Assembly: GCA_942159475.1 (NCBI GenBank)
Contig: OW804095.1
Location: 92,455,740-92,519,739 of the forward strand
DNA: 64,000 bases
Direction: 5' to 3'
From: Sthenelais limicola
Taxonomy: Eukaryota > Annelida > Polychaeta > Phyllodocida > Sigalionidae
The notes beneath the pieces are model-generated. The model had not been told where the DNA came from and did not search any database. It saw only the letters and a list, made by a program, of their open reading frames with translations. Shown here piece by piece: positions 22,831-34,120 of the stretch (its first letter is position 1; every line of letters starts with the position of its first letter). Made by a program: the position numbers and the translations under genes.

Positions 22831-25195
22831 GTATGTATCCGGCTGGTAAAAAGTAAAAAGTAAAACAATAAGTTATCTCCAATTGTATATGGTATCAACT
22901 CTTACGTACATGCCTTTAATATCACAAATATACAGGCATCCAAACATAAGTGTCCCCCTTTGTTTTGGTCGGTTTACTGGGTTGTTGCACAAATAAGAGA
23001 TGAATAACTCAGGGGGCTCCAAACTCAGCCATTTCTTTAAATACAATGCCCAAAAGTTCTCATGTTTTAGAAAAAGGGTCCAGCAATCATTCCCTTGATT
23101 CAAGTTTTGGTCTAGATGTGTCTAGATGTTGTTCTAATACATGCTGTGCATGCTTCTCGTTGCCTTGTCTGCTTCATCAGCAGTCTTCCTCTTGCCAGGT
23201 TTCGGGGCTTAGACTGTACCTGGTGTTCTTCAAGAGGTGCCCCAGCAGAGCTGATCAGGCTCCACTTAGCGACTGCAGGTTTCCAGGGGCCGCGCCGTAA
23301 GTGAACCCCCTTCCACCTACAGTCATGGCCATTCCAGATGTTATCCTCCAAGGCAATGCCGTTCTTTTGAAGTTGTGGTATAGGCTATAAGCGCTATGGT
23401 GTGTGTCCAGGCTTGTCTCCTATGCTGTCTCACATCCATTTCTGGACTGCATTCCACAACTTAACCTCCTGTGCAGCCCCATGGGTGTTCCGGACCGTGT
23501 TTCATGCCCGCAGAGCCCACCGGCAAAAGCTGCATCTGTGTAGTTTTCCATATTTCTCTTAGAAAAGTGGACGGTAATGACGGCTGAGTATGCATACACC
23601 CTATAGCCGGAAGTCAAGTGTCAGCTAGTAAAAGGGGCAGGGGAGGATTGGAACATCGAGGAGAGGAGAGTCCAGTGGTTCTTCCATGGGGTCTATTTTC
23701 TATGCTTTGTCTGAGAAATAACATATATACCAATATTATATCATTTAATGTCTAAAACTCGATAAATGAATATAAATGACATTAAAAAAGTATTCATATT
23801 TCCACAGTGAAAAGTAACCCAAAGTTAAATAAAGAACAGGCATTTGTGAGACGTTTTTTATATTGTTGCTATTGTTCTTTGATCGATCTCCATATTATTT
23901 GATATTGATAAAACTTGTGGGAGGAAAATCTTTGAAATTAAAAAAATGTGCGGGCACAGACTCAGGTGATTTATATCGATTCAAATGCCTTGATGCGGCC
24001 GACGGAAATAATTTATTATGGAAGAACTAACCGTCCGATTATAAATCTGAAAGCATATGGCTGTCTTCCTGACAGTCAGGGGCTTCTGTGGCAATCATGA
24101 TCATGATTGGCTTTTAATCGAGAACTAAATTTAGAGGATTTACTTTTTTTAGGACACAGAAATAAAATCATTCACCACTAAATTAATATAGGATTAATCT
24201 CACTGTCTACCTCTCTCCAAGACCTCTCCTTCTGTTCCTGTCTCTGTTTCTCTCTCTCTCTCTCTCTTGTATTACTGTATTACTGGGGCCCTCAGGAGGA
24301 TCTATGGTTTCATAGAGGAGACCCACCCCCTTTTCGGTGTCAAAATTTGATATGTTATTGAAAGTGTACACTTCCCGAAATATAAACCTATGTATGGACA
24401 ATTCTGGTCATATTTCTTATATTAGCAAAGCATCAATCTTCAAACTTCAAACTATTCACCAAAATGGTCATAAGCACCTTCAGCACCCGATAACCATGCA
24501 CAAATCGAAATAGGCAGTAGAAATGGCAATAATTAAATAAAAATGAATTAAAATTTATAAAAATAAAGCTTTAATAAATGTAAATTTGTTTATCCCTAAA
24601 AGGTATTCACCGTCTTAGGGATTCAAATTTTAAAACCTATACTAAATGTACCCCTAGTACATCTGGTGACTATCATGGTCACAAATATCATCATAAGCAC
24701 ATTCGCCACCAGACAAACACACATGTATCGACAAAGGCAGTAAAATATGGCCAAAATGACCCTAATTTAATAAAAATCAAGTGAAATGATAAAGATAAAC
24801 TTAAAACAAATGTACAAATGTATTGCAAAATGTTCACATGTGTCAACCAGAGGTATCTGAGATAATAAAAATTAACTTGTAAAGAATTGTATTCTTTTAA
24901 GGTTGATTTACCAGCCATTGGCCACCCTCCCTCCCTTCCCCATCCCTCCCCCCCCCCCCCTCACACACACTTCATCATTAATTTTATACTAGAACACCGA
25001 ATCTCTGGGCAAATTGCCATTGATATCTTCACAAACTAACTTCAGTAAGGCCATAAACACTAAAAAAAAATGCTTTGGTCACGTTTGACCGTCACCCCTC
25101 CCATCAAACAATTACCTGTTCAATTCTTTGACCAGAGGTGCTACCGTCAAGGGACGGTCAAACAGGACCATGGGACCATCCAACGGTCGATGCGG
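22831..25195. other. noncoding stretch with one doubtful exon-like segment
   Basis: The segment 23199-23296 is bounded by a good acceptor (CTTCCTCTTGCCAG) and donor (GCGCC|GTAAGTGA) and is open in two + frames and on the minus strand, but no family is recognised, so it is not called as a gene. Dispersed repeat H copy 2 lies at 23969-24100, CT-rich tracts at 24205-24268, and a C run at about 24945-24960. Confidence 0.4.
23969..24100 (+). repeat. dispersed repeat H, copy 2
   Basis: CTTGATGCGGCCGACGGAAA, AACTAACCGTCCGATT and ATGGCTGTCTTCCTGACAG match 16081-16215. Confidence 0.7.
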
Positions 25196-25276
25196 TATCC
25201 ACTTGCACGTTGGTCAAAAAGCGCATGTGATTGTTCGATGGTGACCATGTGGCACTGACCAACGTGTAAGTGGATA
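25196..25276. repeat. inverted repeat, 21-bp arms
   Basis: TATCCACTTGCACGTTGGTC (25196-25216) pairs with TGACCAACGTGTAAGTGGAT (25256-25276) with one mismatch and a 39-bp spacer. The neighbourhood (25075-25260) is rich in GGTCA/TGACC half-sites, about ten in 180 bp. Confidence 0.75.
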
Positions 25277-26480
25277 AGGCGCTTTACAGGAAAATGAGTT
25301 ATAAGTATGTTTCCACAAGAACCATCTCTCAGAATGTTTTTATCTTTGGGGTGTTTAGCGCTGTTATCCTAGCACAAATACATGTACCAAATTTCAGGAC
25401 TGTTTATTGAATATATATATAAGCATATCAGAGTTTATCCTACGGAATATATTTAAGTACTTTACTATTGATTCACCTAGATGTATTAATGTTTACCATA
25501 ATTGGAATCGGCAGGATCTCATCTTTTCAAATATGACGATATCTCAAAATCTTTTTTTTTTTTTACTTATAACTCGTTTTTATAATCATGACACATCAAT
25601 GACACATATTTCATCCCGGTAAGTGCACAGTTCATAATGCGAGCCTCATTAAATTGTATGACAGACACATTTGATAATAAAAAAAAGATGAAAGCCAACA
25701 TTATGCATGGGATTAATTTCAACACTGACTCAAATGCTTCACATCCTGCAATTAAAGCATATTTGCCAGGCCAGGTGAGGTCTTTCTATATACATAGTAT
25801 TCACTGATGTCGCTGTGCTGGCCGCGGCTTAATATTATTGCCATACTGTGTTTCAACCCTTGTGAACGTTAGCTGGACATATGTGCTCCAAGACTCTAAA
25901 ATGCTGTTTTCCGTCTGTTTTCACTTCCACACGTTTTAGCAAAGGTATGCTAATAGGTTAGGTGGCCACTTTGTTGTCTGTCATGATGGAATAATGAGTA
26001 TAATCGCCATTATCAAATATTCAAAATGGGAAAGCCTGTCCATTTGGTGCCTCCCGATCTCTGTGTAGACACACAGTATGGCTGCCAGTGAGGATAGCCG
26101 CTGACTGGGGTGACGTCATGTGAATACTATGTATAATCTCCTCCTACCGGAAGTCCTCCAAGAGCCATCCTCCCAGTTCATCCCCAGGCGGCGCTAATGC
26201 CCGCTATGTATACAAAGACACCTAGCGGAACACTTGCCCACTCATCAATCACTCTAAATGCTGTGCTTACCTGTCCCCCTTTTGTAAAGATGTCCTCCTG
26301 GTGCCTTGATTCCAGGCACCAGACTACACTACCCATGGGAATATTATATGCCCGCCCACTCACTCGCACAGGTTCAATCATACGGGACCAAAACTATTTA
26401 AGATTTTCACAGGGGAATAGTGTGAGGACAGTTTTCCATTTAGAGGGATTGAGAGAATTATATACTCTGAAAAACTGAGG

Positions 26481-26632
26481 CTAGGCTCAGAGGCTCTCAG
26501 AATAGAGAAGCATGGTATGTCAGTGATTGGCCGCCTGGAGCAGGCGTCCTAATGGTATTCTAATGGCATTTAGTTGTGTGGAGCGAGAGGCTTTCCCTCA
26601 GTTTGGAGTCACTCTCTCAACTCTGAGCCTGG
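26481..26632 (-). mobile_element. MITE family C copy (reverse)
   Basis: CTAGGCTCAGAGGCTCTCAG at one end and CTCTCAACTCTGAGCCTGG at the other are inverted partners. The interior GCTTTCCCTCAGTTTGGAG is the reverse complement of the conserved family C block. Confidence 0.8.
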
Positions 26633-26674
26633 ACCAACTTTTAAATTCACCTCGATATTGTAATGGACGGGTTA

Positions 26675-26745
26675 TTAAAGCTGCATTCTCAGTTATTATG
26701 ACAACAGAAATCTCACCAAATTTACTCATTTATTTCACTACTTGA
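26675..26745 (+). mobile_element. MITE family A end
   Basis: TTAAAGCTGCATTCTCAGTT followed by ATTATGACAACAGAAATCTC then ACCAAATTTACTCAT, as in the other family A copies. Truncated after about 70 bp. Confidence 0.7.
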
Positions 26746-27221
26746 TGTGCTCAAATCATTGAAATAATATAAGCTCTGAATATTGTTTAGCTGGTCAATA
26801 TCGGAAGCCACATCAACCGCAGACAATATAGTGTTGGCCTGATAGAGGACATGATGATGTTATTGATTGTCTAAATTGACAATATATTCATTCATAAGTC
26901 CTTTAGTGTAACCCCTCTTAGTACAATGTTCTGAGAGATAAATTGTACACTAAAGGCAGATATCCACTATATGTAAAGTGTCTCCCGTCCAGATAGTGTG
27001 TCGATGCTAGCAAAGGCCTGCCCGCAATATTCAAGAAATCATGTTGATATTAAGCCTATCAATGATAAAACGCATAGATCACACAAATTATTAATTTGAA
27101 TTACTGTGCAGGACAGGTGTTTCCATACAGTATACTATTTATGCTTCGCGGTATGCCTATTAGCCTATTAGCACAGTGACTAGTGAATAAACTCTCAATT
27201 ACATGCTTCTACAACCAGCTA

Positions 27222-27300
27222 GTTTCAATGGTCCAGTGGTAAGGCGTCAGGCTTCCAGTCAGAATTGTGAATTTGAGTCCCAGAGCAGGCAGCCTTTTTA
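27222..27300 (+). repeat. tRNA-like sequence with T-run terminator
   Basis: GGTCCAGTGGTAAGGCGTC (box A-like), GGCTTCCAGTC (anticodon-arm-like) and GAATTTGAGTCCC (box B-like), then CAGCCTTTTTAC, a T run of the kind that stops RNA polymerase III. The anticodon stem pairs poorly, so a SINE head or pseudogene is more likely than a tRNA gene. Confidence 0.45.
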
Positions 27301-27577
27301 CATTTGACTCATTTTGGGGTTATTTTTTTTTAAGAATTTCGCTAATATCTCCACATCTGGGACTCGGTTTTCTTTTAAACTCACAGATTCAGCTTTTGAT
27401 GTCATTCCCTTTCGATTGGTGAAAGAATTAGAGAGTCTAAGATCGAATTAAGCAAGAAAAGTGAGCTTGGGGATACAAAGGTTCTCTGTTATAGAGGCAT
27501 GGGTGGCGGTCGTAAGCTTGTGTTTATTTTCGGCGAAATATTTTTTTTCGCACGGGCCACGATTCGTCCAGAAATTC

Positions 27578-27641
27578 GTTTTTTTGACTAGGGATATCAC
27601 TCGAAGCCCGCAGCTTCTCGTGATATCCCTGGTCGAAAAAA
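27578..27641. repeat. hairpin, 29-bp arms
   Basis: GACTAGGGATATCACTCGAA (27585 on) pairs with CTTCTCGTGATATCCCTGGT (27613 on). About 25 of 29 positions match and the loop is 6 bp. Both strands are open here only because of the foldback. Confidence 0.8.
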
Positions 27642-28329
27642 CTTGCGGGCATTGTATATGGTAAGTCAAATACCAACCTCATTACATCCTATCTTAGTAT
27701 TATTGCACCGAATTTACTGTTACACCAGAGCAAACTTCGCTTCATTCTCCCCTAGCTAGTAGGCCCTACAGTCCATCCGACATTGACCAATAGAAAGCCT
27801 CTAAAACATCTGCCACGTGTGGTATCTCTGCAACGACATATGATGGTTGGATTTCACTCTCTTCCATGGTGTACAACCCCCAATCGTGATATAAATTTGC
27901 CTTTGCATGAATCAATTTCAACTGTCTCATCCAATGAAAGAATAGTGATCATATACCCCTATAATTATAGATAGAAGGGAGTTGCCTTTATTTCACTTTG
28001 AATATAGACCTTTTCCCATCAACATAGAGACTATTTGGGTGAAGTCGCCTGAAAATGTACAATTCTCCTTCACCAATCGTAGATGCCACTATTCTGAAGA
28101 TGACTGTTTCGTCGTCTTCAACTCAGGGAATCTTTATTCATAAAATATAATTTAAAAAGGTGGGATAGCACAGCCTAAAAAGGACTACATACACAAGTAA
28201 TGAAAATGTCACGAAGATTTCATAAATTCATGAAAAACAGAGGAAATGCCTACTTTTTCTTTATTTTCCGTATTGAAATCTTCCAGATCTTCTCCAGGAG
28301 TACGGATCCAAGAAATAGTTTTGGGTCGA

Positions 28330-28356
28330 TTTATCTGGGAATGCAGCTTTAAATCA
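28330..28356 (+). mobile_element. MITE family A right end
   Basis: CTGGGAATGCAGCTTTAAAT is the right terminus of the family. The left part is not recognisable. Confidence 0.5.
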
Positions 28357-28733
28357 AGCCGTCTATTCAAGGCGGGATTTTGATCCAATCCAATACGTAT
28401 GCAAATCCACCTATTCCATTACCTCCTTGCACATCAGGCCCAGTCTGCATGGCAATATTTTCCATTTCTTCTCTCAACTCTCCATTTCCCCCTATCCTGC
28501 CAGTTGCGTGACCGGACTGCCTCTAGGATGTGATGCATTCAATACCCATTCAGCCCTGTCACCTTTTACTGATAAATCGTGCTCAGCAAATGACATACAT
28601 ATATGCCTTAACCTTCCTCCATGAAAGACCAGCGTATAAAAGGTCGAGATACTCACATATATATATTTTATGGTTCAGGTTGTCAGAAAAAGTTTTTTTA
28701 GTAACTTATGATGAATTATATATAGGCAGCAAC

Positions 28734-28885
28734 ATGATAAATACTAGGTATATCTGAGTATATTGGTATTGCAATATCTATAATCTGTTGGGTTATGTGA
28801 AACTATATTTTGAACCTAATTTAAGCCTTAAATTTGGGTTTATTTGATGGGATTGGTAAATGCGAATTGTACCTTTTCTACTGAC
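28734..28885 (+). mobile_element. MITE family B copy
   Basis: TGATAAATACTAGGTATATC through TATTTTGAACCTAATTTAAG and GGGATTGGTAAATGCGAATTG match 19260-19430 and 10240-10360. A family B end in the opposite sense lies at 29255-29300. Confidence 0.7.
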
Positions 28886-29934
28886 CATAATATTTTCACT
28901 TATATAGATATAAATGTGCGGGCAGGTCAATGTTTAGCATATGTCGAATCCTTGGCTCCGTCTATACAGCCGACCTTATCCATTAGATGCTTTAATAGAC
29001 AAATATGACATTCAATATTAGCCTGAAGTATAGTTTCTTTTGAGCTGTTATGCTTGCTAGACGATATCTCGAATAGATGTGTATATATTATATATATATT
29101 TTAGTGTAGTTTCCAAAAGTCTTCCCCCCCCCCCCAAATGATTATAACATCCATTACTGGCAATATGATTTGTTAATGTGTCTAGCAGGGAGGGGGGGGG
29201 GGGGAGGAGTCCTAGAGAAGAAAGGTCCTATAGGGGACAGGTTCTTAGCCAAATTTACTAAATGTGTAGAACTGCCGATTGTACATTTTGTGACGATCTG
29301 AGCCTACTGCTTGTGTGACGGGCAGGGCAATAGGCTGGTAATTGGCAATATCCTCACTTTACAGGCTTTCCTCCATTACCGGCAATACATTTAGGCCAAA
29401 ACAAATAGACCTGTGCGTTTCTGATTTAGTCCCCCAGCCCTGAAACCCGGCCCACACCTCATCTAAACATTTACCTTGACTAATTCTTTTTTCATTTTTT
29501 GACGAAAAAGGTAATTAAAGCAGGAACATAGGCCTTCCTAACCAGAAAACACTGAAAGGTACATTTCTCTTGTTTAAAACAACTATTGTTACGAAATAAT
29601 TTCTGAAAAGTGGTTTCCTAAAATCATTTAAAAAAAAGTTACCATCTTTCAAGTTTTCAGCTACTATAAATTGGAAACATATATCTATTTTTCTGACCTC
29701 ATATGGGATGTGTCACAGGAAAATGAGCCATAAGTCTAAACAAAAGATTTTGGCTGTGACCAAGGAGAAAACGGTTTCCCCCAATTAATTCCACAGATTC
29801 TACTACCCCCCCCAACAACGATCCTATATAGCTAATATAGGATCGTTGCTCCCAACCCGAACTCTTTGCCGTCATGCCCTGGTCAGTGCGCGTTACTAAC
29901 GTTGTGTAAATTATAGAAGACGTCACGATCGACG
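28886..29934. other. noncoding stretch with G/C runs
   Basis: C run near 29126 and G run near 29190. A palindromic CCTATATAGCTAATATAGGA sits at about 29823-29842. A family B end sits near 29255. No coding feature. Confidence 0.4.
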
Positions 29935-30290
29935 ACCGGTACCATATTGCGTCCTGCCCGGCATATCGGGTCTCCCAACAATTCGAGACTCACAGGGAGC
30001 AAATCCAGCTGGCCCAGTGGGTCTCGGCGTGCGATACGGGTAAGTCAAGTATTGGGAGGTCTGAGCTGTAGAGGGCTTGTCCAGCGAGAGCGTTGCCCCT
30101 TTCGTTGCTTGGGAGTCCAATGTAGCTGGGAGCCCAGGTGACCAGAGGGCGGTTGGAGAAGGTGGAGGCCTCCTTGTGTATCTCCTAGAAGAGAGGGTGA
30201 GAGTTCCTTTCAGGGGGTTGGTCTATGGCCGAGGCTGCAGAAAGTGAGTCTATGACAATGAGTGGTGGGGCGTTCATAGATGGAAGCTAG
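29935..30290 (-). pseudogene. LINE RNase H, C-terminal half (minus strand)
   Basis: On the minus strand, translation of 30275 down to about 29960 reads PLIVIDSLSAASAIDQPPE, then a stop, then NRPLVTWAPSYIGLPSNERG and NALAGQAL. This matches the second half of a LINE-type RNase H: the DS..A motif, W.PsH.G (His changed to Tyr here) and NE.AD (Asp changed to Gly). Loss of these residues and the stop show decay. It continues, after about 390 bp of inserted or unrecognisable DNA, from the N-terminal half at 30680-30959. Confidence 0.75.
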
Positions 30291-30679
30291 CTAGGGTTTG
30301 GTCAGCTGAATTTTTATCCATCGAGGTTGTGGGGGGAGACAGAGGGGCGGAGTGTAGCGTAGCCCCGAGGTCTCCCTCCGCAACCGAGATGGATTAAGGC
30401 TGACCACAGGTTAAGGCTGACCAAATAAAACCCGTGGTTGATTCCATATTTATTTCACCCCGTACATCGTTTTAATGAATGAAACTTTTAATTTTAAGTT
30501 CCTAGCTTTATCATTTCCAGAGAAAATCGGTAAAACGATCGAGTGGGCGATAATATGAGTTCTGCAAAATCAAAACAATGTTGTTGTATCAGTCGGGGGC
30601 GTGGTAATTTTCATGTTATCACACGCTCCCACTGAGCGGGAGATACAATGCTGAAGGTATGGGCAACTCCCAAGAGGGG
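30291..30679. other. insertion or diverged segment inside the RNase H remnant
   Basis: About 390 bp separate the two RNase H halves. The segment includes AAGGCTGACCA twice (about 30398 and 30415) and GAGTGGGCGATAAT (30541), the latter shared with 61340-61353. It is most simply a later insertion, but its ends are not defined. Confidence 0.45.
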
Positions 30680-30959
30680 TGAAATAATTGTTGGCGCCTA
30701 TCAAGGCAATGAGTATGGCCTGCAGTTCACATCCGAAGATGGATACTGAGATGCGTACAGCCCTTTCATCGGTTTCAGAGGTGAACGCTCCTGCAGCCGC
30801 ACGTTCAGTGACAAGTGTTCCGTCTGTGTAGTCGATGGGTCTTCCTTCCAAAACGATAGCAATGTGCTCTTCATAGAAGTTTTTGAAGACTTCTTTGAGG
30901 ATGTAAGGGTGGGCCAGGGTGCCCAGGGTTGTGTGTAAGGGAGAAGGCCATAATGGCAC
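30680..30959 (-). pseudogene. LINE RNase H, N-terminal half (minus strand)
   Basis: The minus frame reads EVFKNFYEEHIAIVLEGRP then YTDGTLVTERAAAGAFTSET and FGCELQAILIAL. YTDG carries the first catalytic Asp, and CELQAI carries the Glu, of an RNase H domain as found downstream of reverse transcriptase in I/Jockey-group LINEs. Upstream, at 31030-31740, is the matching reverse-transcriptase end in another frame. Confidence 0.75.
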
Positions 30960-31029
30960 ACATCCCTTATGAATCCTGGTGGCCAGAATGGTCCATGAGG
31001 TGCCCTTGAAGGATGCAACTTTTTAGACG

Positions 31030-31740
31030 TTAACCAGAAGTTGTCGGTGATGGTGATATCCCGGGTTGTGGAGAATTTTGTCCACCAATTTGGTGGTGGC
31101 GATGATGCCTCGCTGGAGTCTGTCTGGCTTCCAGTATGATGGCTTCCGAGATGGGCAGTTGAAAGGCATGTCTGTTGGCAAAGTTCTGCACCTTCTGCAG
31201 GGTTTGGAAGTTCGCCCTGGATAGGCTGATGAGTGTGGTCAGGGCTTGATCCGTGACAGAGGTGACAGAGGCCTTGACCAGCATAGATAACTGAGTGAGG
31301 GACGGACCACCATTGATGTGGGCCAGGACGCCTATGGGGTATGCACATCTGGTGGCTTTTTTGGCTACATACTCCCAGTGCTGGCTAAACTTTAGCCTGT
31401 TGTCGGTGACAAGACCCAAGTATGTGTGAGTGTCGACCCAGTCAATGGGTTCCCCGTGGATGGTGAGAAAGGTAGTCAGGATTTTAGACCGTAGGAGGAT
31501 GGACTTGGATTTGGCTGGTGCCAGGTTGAAGCCTATGTGGTTGATGGCCTTAGTAACTCTGTCCAGGACATTTTGGCAGTGCTTGTTGTTGGAGCTAAAG
31601 CGCCCATTGATCACGATGGCCAAGTCATCAGCCTATAGGCAAGGACTTAAGTGTCGGTGGGGAGGGGGACCTCGAGGATGGGCTGTTGGGCAAAGTTGAA
31701 TGGAAGGAACTATAATCATGTACTAGATGGCTGTCATGGA
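31030..31740 (-). pseudogene. LINE reverse transcriptase, palm-thumb part (minus strand)
   Basis: The minus frame contains ADDLAIVINGRFSSNNKHC, NHIGFNLAPAKSKSILLRS, HTYLGLVTDNRLKFSQHW and QTLQKVQNFANRHAFQLP, that is, the active-site Y/F-ADD box followed by palm and thumb motifs. The active-site box itself is broken: TAT and GCTGATGAC are separated by two extra bases (AG), which also creates a stop in the downstream frame. Upstream codons (NFAQQPILEVPLPTDT) run in the frame before the shift. With the RNase H that follows, this is a decayed I/Jockey-superfamily LINE of about 1.8 kb, 5'-truncated. Confidence 0.8.
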
Positions 31741-34066
31741 AAGAGGCTTGCAATTTTGGCACCCTGATGTTTTTCTAACGCAAAACATCTTTAACTCCTT
31801 ACACATGCTATCTTGTTACATAGTCTTGAAATTTGGTAAATGTATTGCATCTACTAAGAACACTTAATTGTCAGAAAATGAAAACATTCTTATTAAGAGC
31901 GCTTGTGATAAAGACATATACAAAAATACCATTTGTGCGACGTGTGACTCATTTTCCTATAACATATCATATTTGTAGGAATTGTGTACAGGGAGACGCT
32001 TTTACAGATAATGATATTTAATATTTTGTAATGTGTCCCAGTAAAGTGAGTCTAAATAAAGTTCGCAAAAATGATACTTTTCAAATGTTTTCGCTATAAG
32101 GTATAATAATGAGGCAAATGCCTCTTATTACTAACGGCTCCCTTTGATATTTCCAACAAAACGTTGTATCCTGTAAACATTAAGAAATTATAATAAAACA
32201 TATCATATTAGTTTTTACATTTGTTTACATACATCTTCTCATGAAATGTCGTCAGAGCTCCTAGAGCATTATTAGTGATTAGTGATTTAGAAATTATTAT
32301 TATTAGTGATTTAGAAAATAAATAGCTTGGTATACGACTGGTTTCTGTTTCACCCAATGCTAGATGCATATGGGCACTGAATGTGGGTAAAAACAGACAG
32401 AATTTATAATTGTCTGGCTCGAAATGGAAGGAAATTTGTATTTTCATGAGAATTTTTCACTGATTAATAATAAATAATACTGTTTATTTTTCAAAATATA
32501 TTATTTAAGATTATTTTTAGTGTGGGTACGTAAAGAGTGGTTGTAGGTGGTCACAATCAGCAAATATCATGAAAATGCAATGATAGTACTAATATTTATT
32601 CAATTTTATCATTTGGTGAAGGGGGTGCATCATCCTGCATCACGTTTTATTATAGGTACTGGCTGAGAAATGTGAGTAATGGTAAGGGTAAAAATTAACA
32701 ATGATATAAACCAGTATGTATTCTGATGTTGAAAAATAAGGAAATAGGAAAGAATTTCGAATTCATTTGTTTTTTATGTCTGAAAAGAGATGGGTTACTG
32801 AATTTTGTGTAATAGGAGCGTCATCCCGGGAACGCATTTCAACAGCCTATAAATAAGTAACAAATTGAATTTGAGCATAGATAATTTAGCAAAATATATA
32901 AGGGACATATGTTTTTCGAATATGATATCAGCTATTATTCCTTTGTTGGAAAAAAATATATTGATGTCTTATTTACTCTGAGGCCGTCATCCCGCATAAC
33001 GCGTCATTCCGCGTCACGCTGCGTAGATTTGTGCGTATTCTTAACGCACATTGATGCCATAAATGATGGAAATATGTATAAAAACTATACATTTCCTGAA
33101 AGAGGGATTTGTTGTCATCGTAATGATATAAAATTTAAAGCAATGGCATGATGTCTACTTGCACAGTGAAAGTGATATAAGATGGAATGAAAGATGTTAT
33201 TATTTCAGCCAAATATATATTCTAAAAAAATCAAACCAATACATATTGTATGGGATCGATTCCAGCAATTTAATTATAAATTTGATGCTTTTCAAGCTTT
33301 TTGTCTATGTCATATCTTTGTCAATTCTGATCGTATAAACCTACAAATAGTATGGATGTATTCCTGAGAACATCCTTCTAATTTCTAAATAAATAGAAAG
33401 ATTTTATGAATATTATTTCTACTGATTCTCATAATCGTTGCTAGTACACTATTTTAATGTTTACATGATAAGGCTGTAATAATCCATAATTTCAGCAAAA
33501 TAATATAATTGTACCTGAATGCAGTGAATATCTATGCTTATACCTTGGCGACTATTTGAGATTTTTACAAAATTTCAAAAACATTAAATATCCCAAGGTG
33601 TCTATCTAACTTTACTTAAATTATATGGTTATATAACTATTCTATCTATTAATAGAGATATGACGCTTAGGCTTTGATATTTTGTTTCTGCATGTAAATA
33701 GAGCCTTTGTCGACGTTTCATGAGAAGTGCCCAGCCCATATGTATATATTTACTTAACATACATTCCATCACAAAGAAGCTCTTGATAGTGTTAAAGTGC
33801 TTGTAAACATTGAAAATGAGACCATGTTAGTTGGAGCTTGAATAAAGGCCACTCGAACACCTGCAGCAATGACGCAACTGGGTGGCACCTTTATTTACTG
33901 TTGTTTAATTAATTAACATTAACTGGAATAGTTAAACATGTCTGGTCGGTACCACAAACGTGTCCTAATGAATAGAGAGGTCAGGTAAACATTAATGAGG
34001 CATTATTACGTGTTTTTGCGAATGATTTGCCTCATAAGGATGGAGGATACTGACATGAAGAGCCCA
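31741..34066. other. very AT-rich noncoding stretch
   Basis: About 2.3 kb, strongly AT-rich, with small direct repeats (ATTAGTGATTTAGAAA at 32275-32320). Open frames are short and compositionally random. No exon, RNA gene or repeat family recognised. Confidence 0.45.
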
Positions 34067-34120
34067 TTAAAGCTGCATTCTCAGCTAACATAAACAAGGA
34101 CGCGCCGAAAACCGTTGTTG
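34067..34120 (+). mobile_element. MITE family A end
   Basis: ATTAAAGCTGCATTCTCAGC then TAACATAAACAAGG. Only one terminus is clear. ATGACAGCAGTAAAATAA at about 34168 may be internal family sequence. Confidence 0.55.

Noticed and set aside
23199..23296. Exon-like segment with good acceptor and GTAAGT donor
   Set aside because: Open in several frames on both strands, its length does not preserve phase, and no family is recognised. It remains possible but is unsupported.
27448..27669. Overlapping open frames on both strands
   Set aside because: They coincide with a hairpin, which makes the two strands alike. No domain.
30701..31348. 215-codon minus frame
   Set aside because: It is the shadow of the real reverse-transcriptase and RNase H frames, whose motifs are in the other two minus frames.
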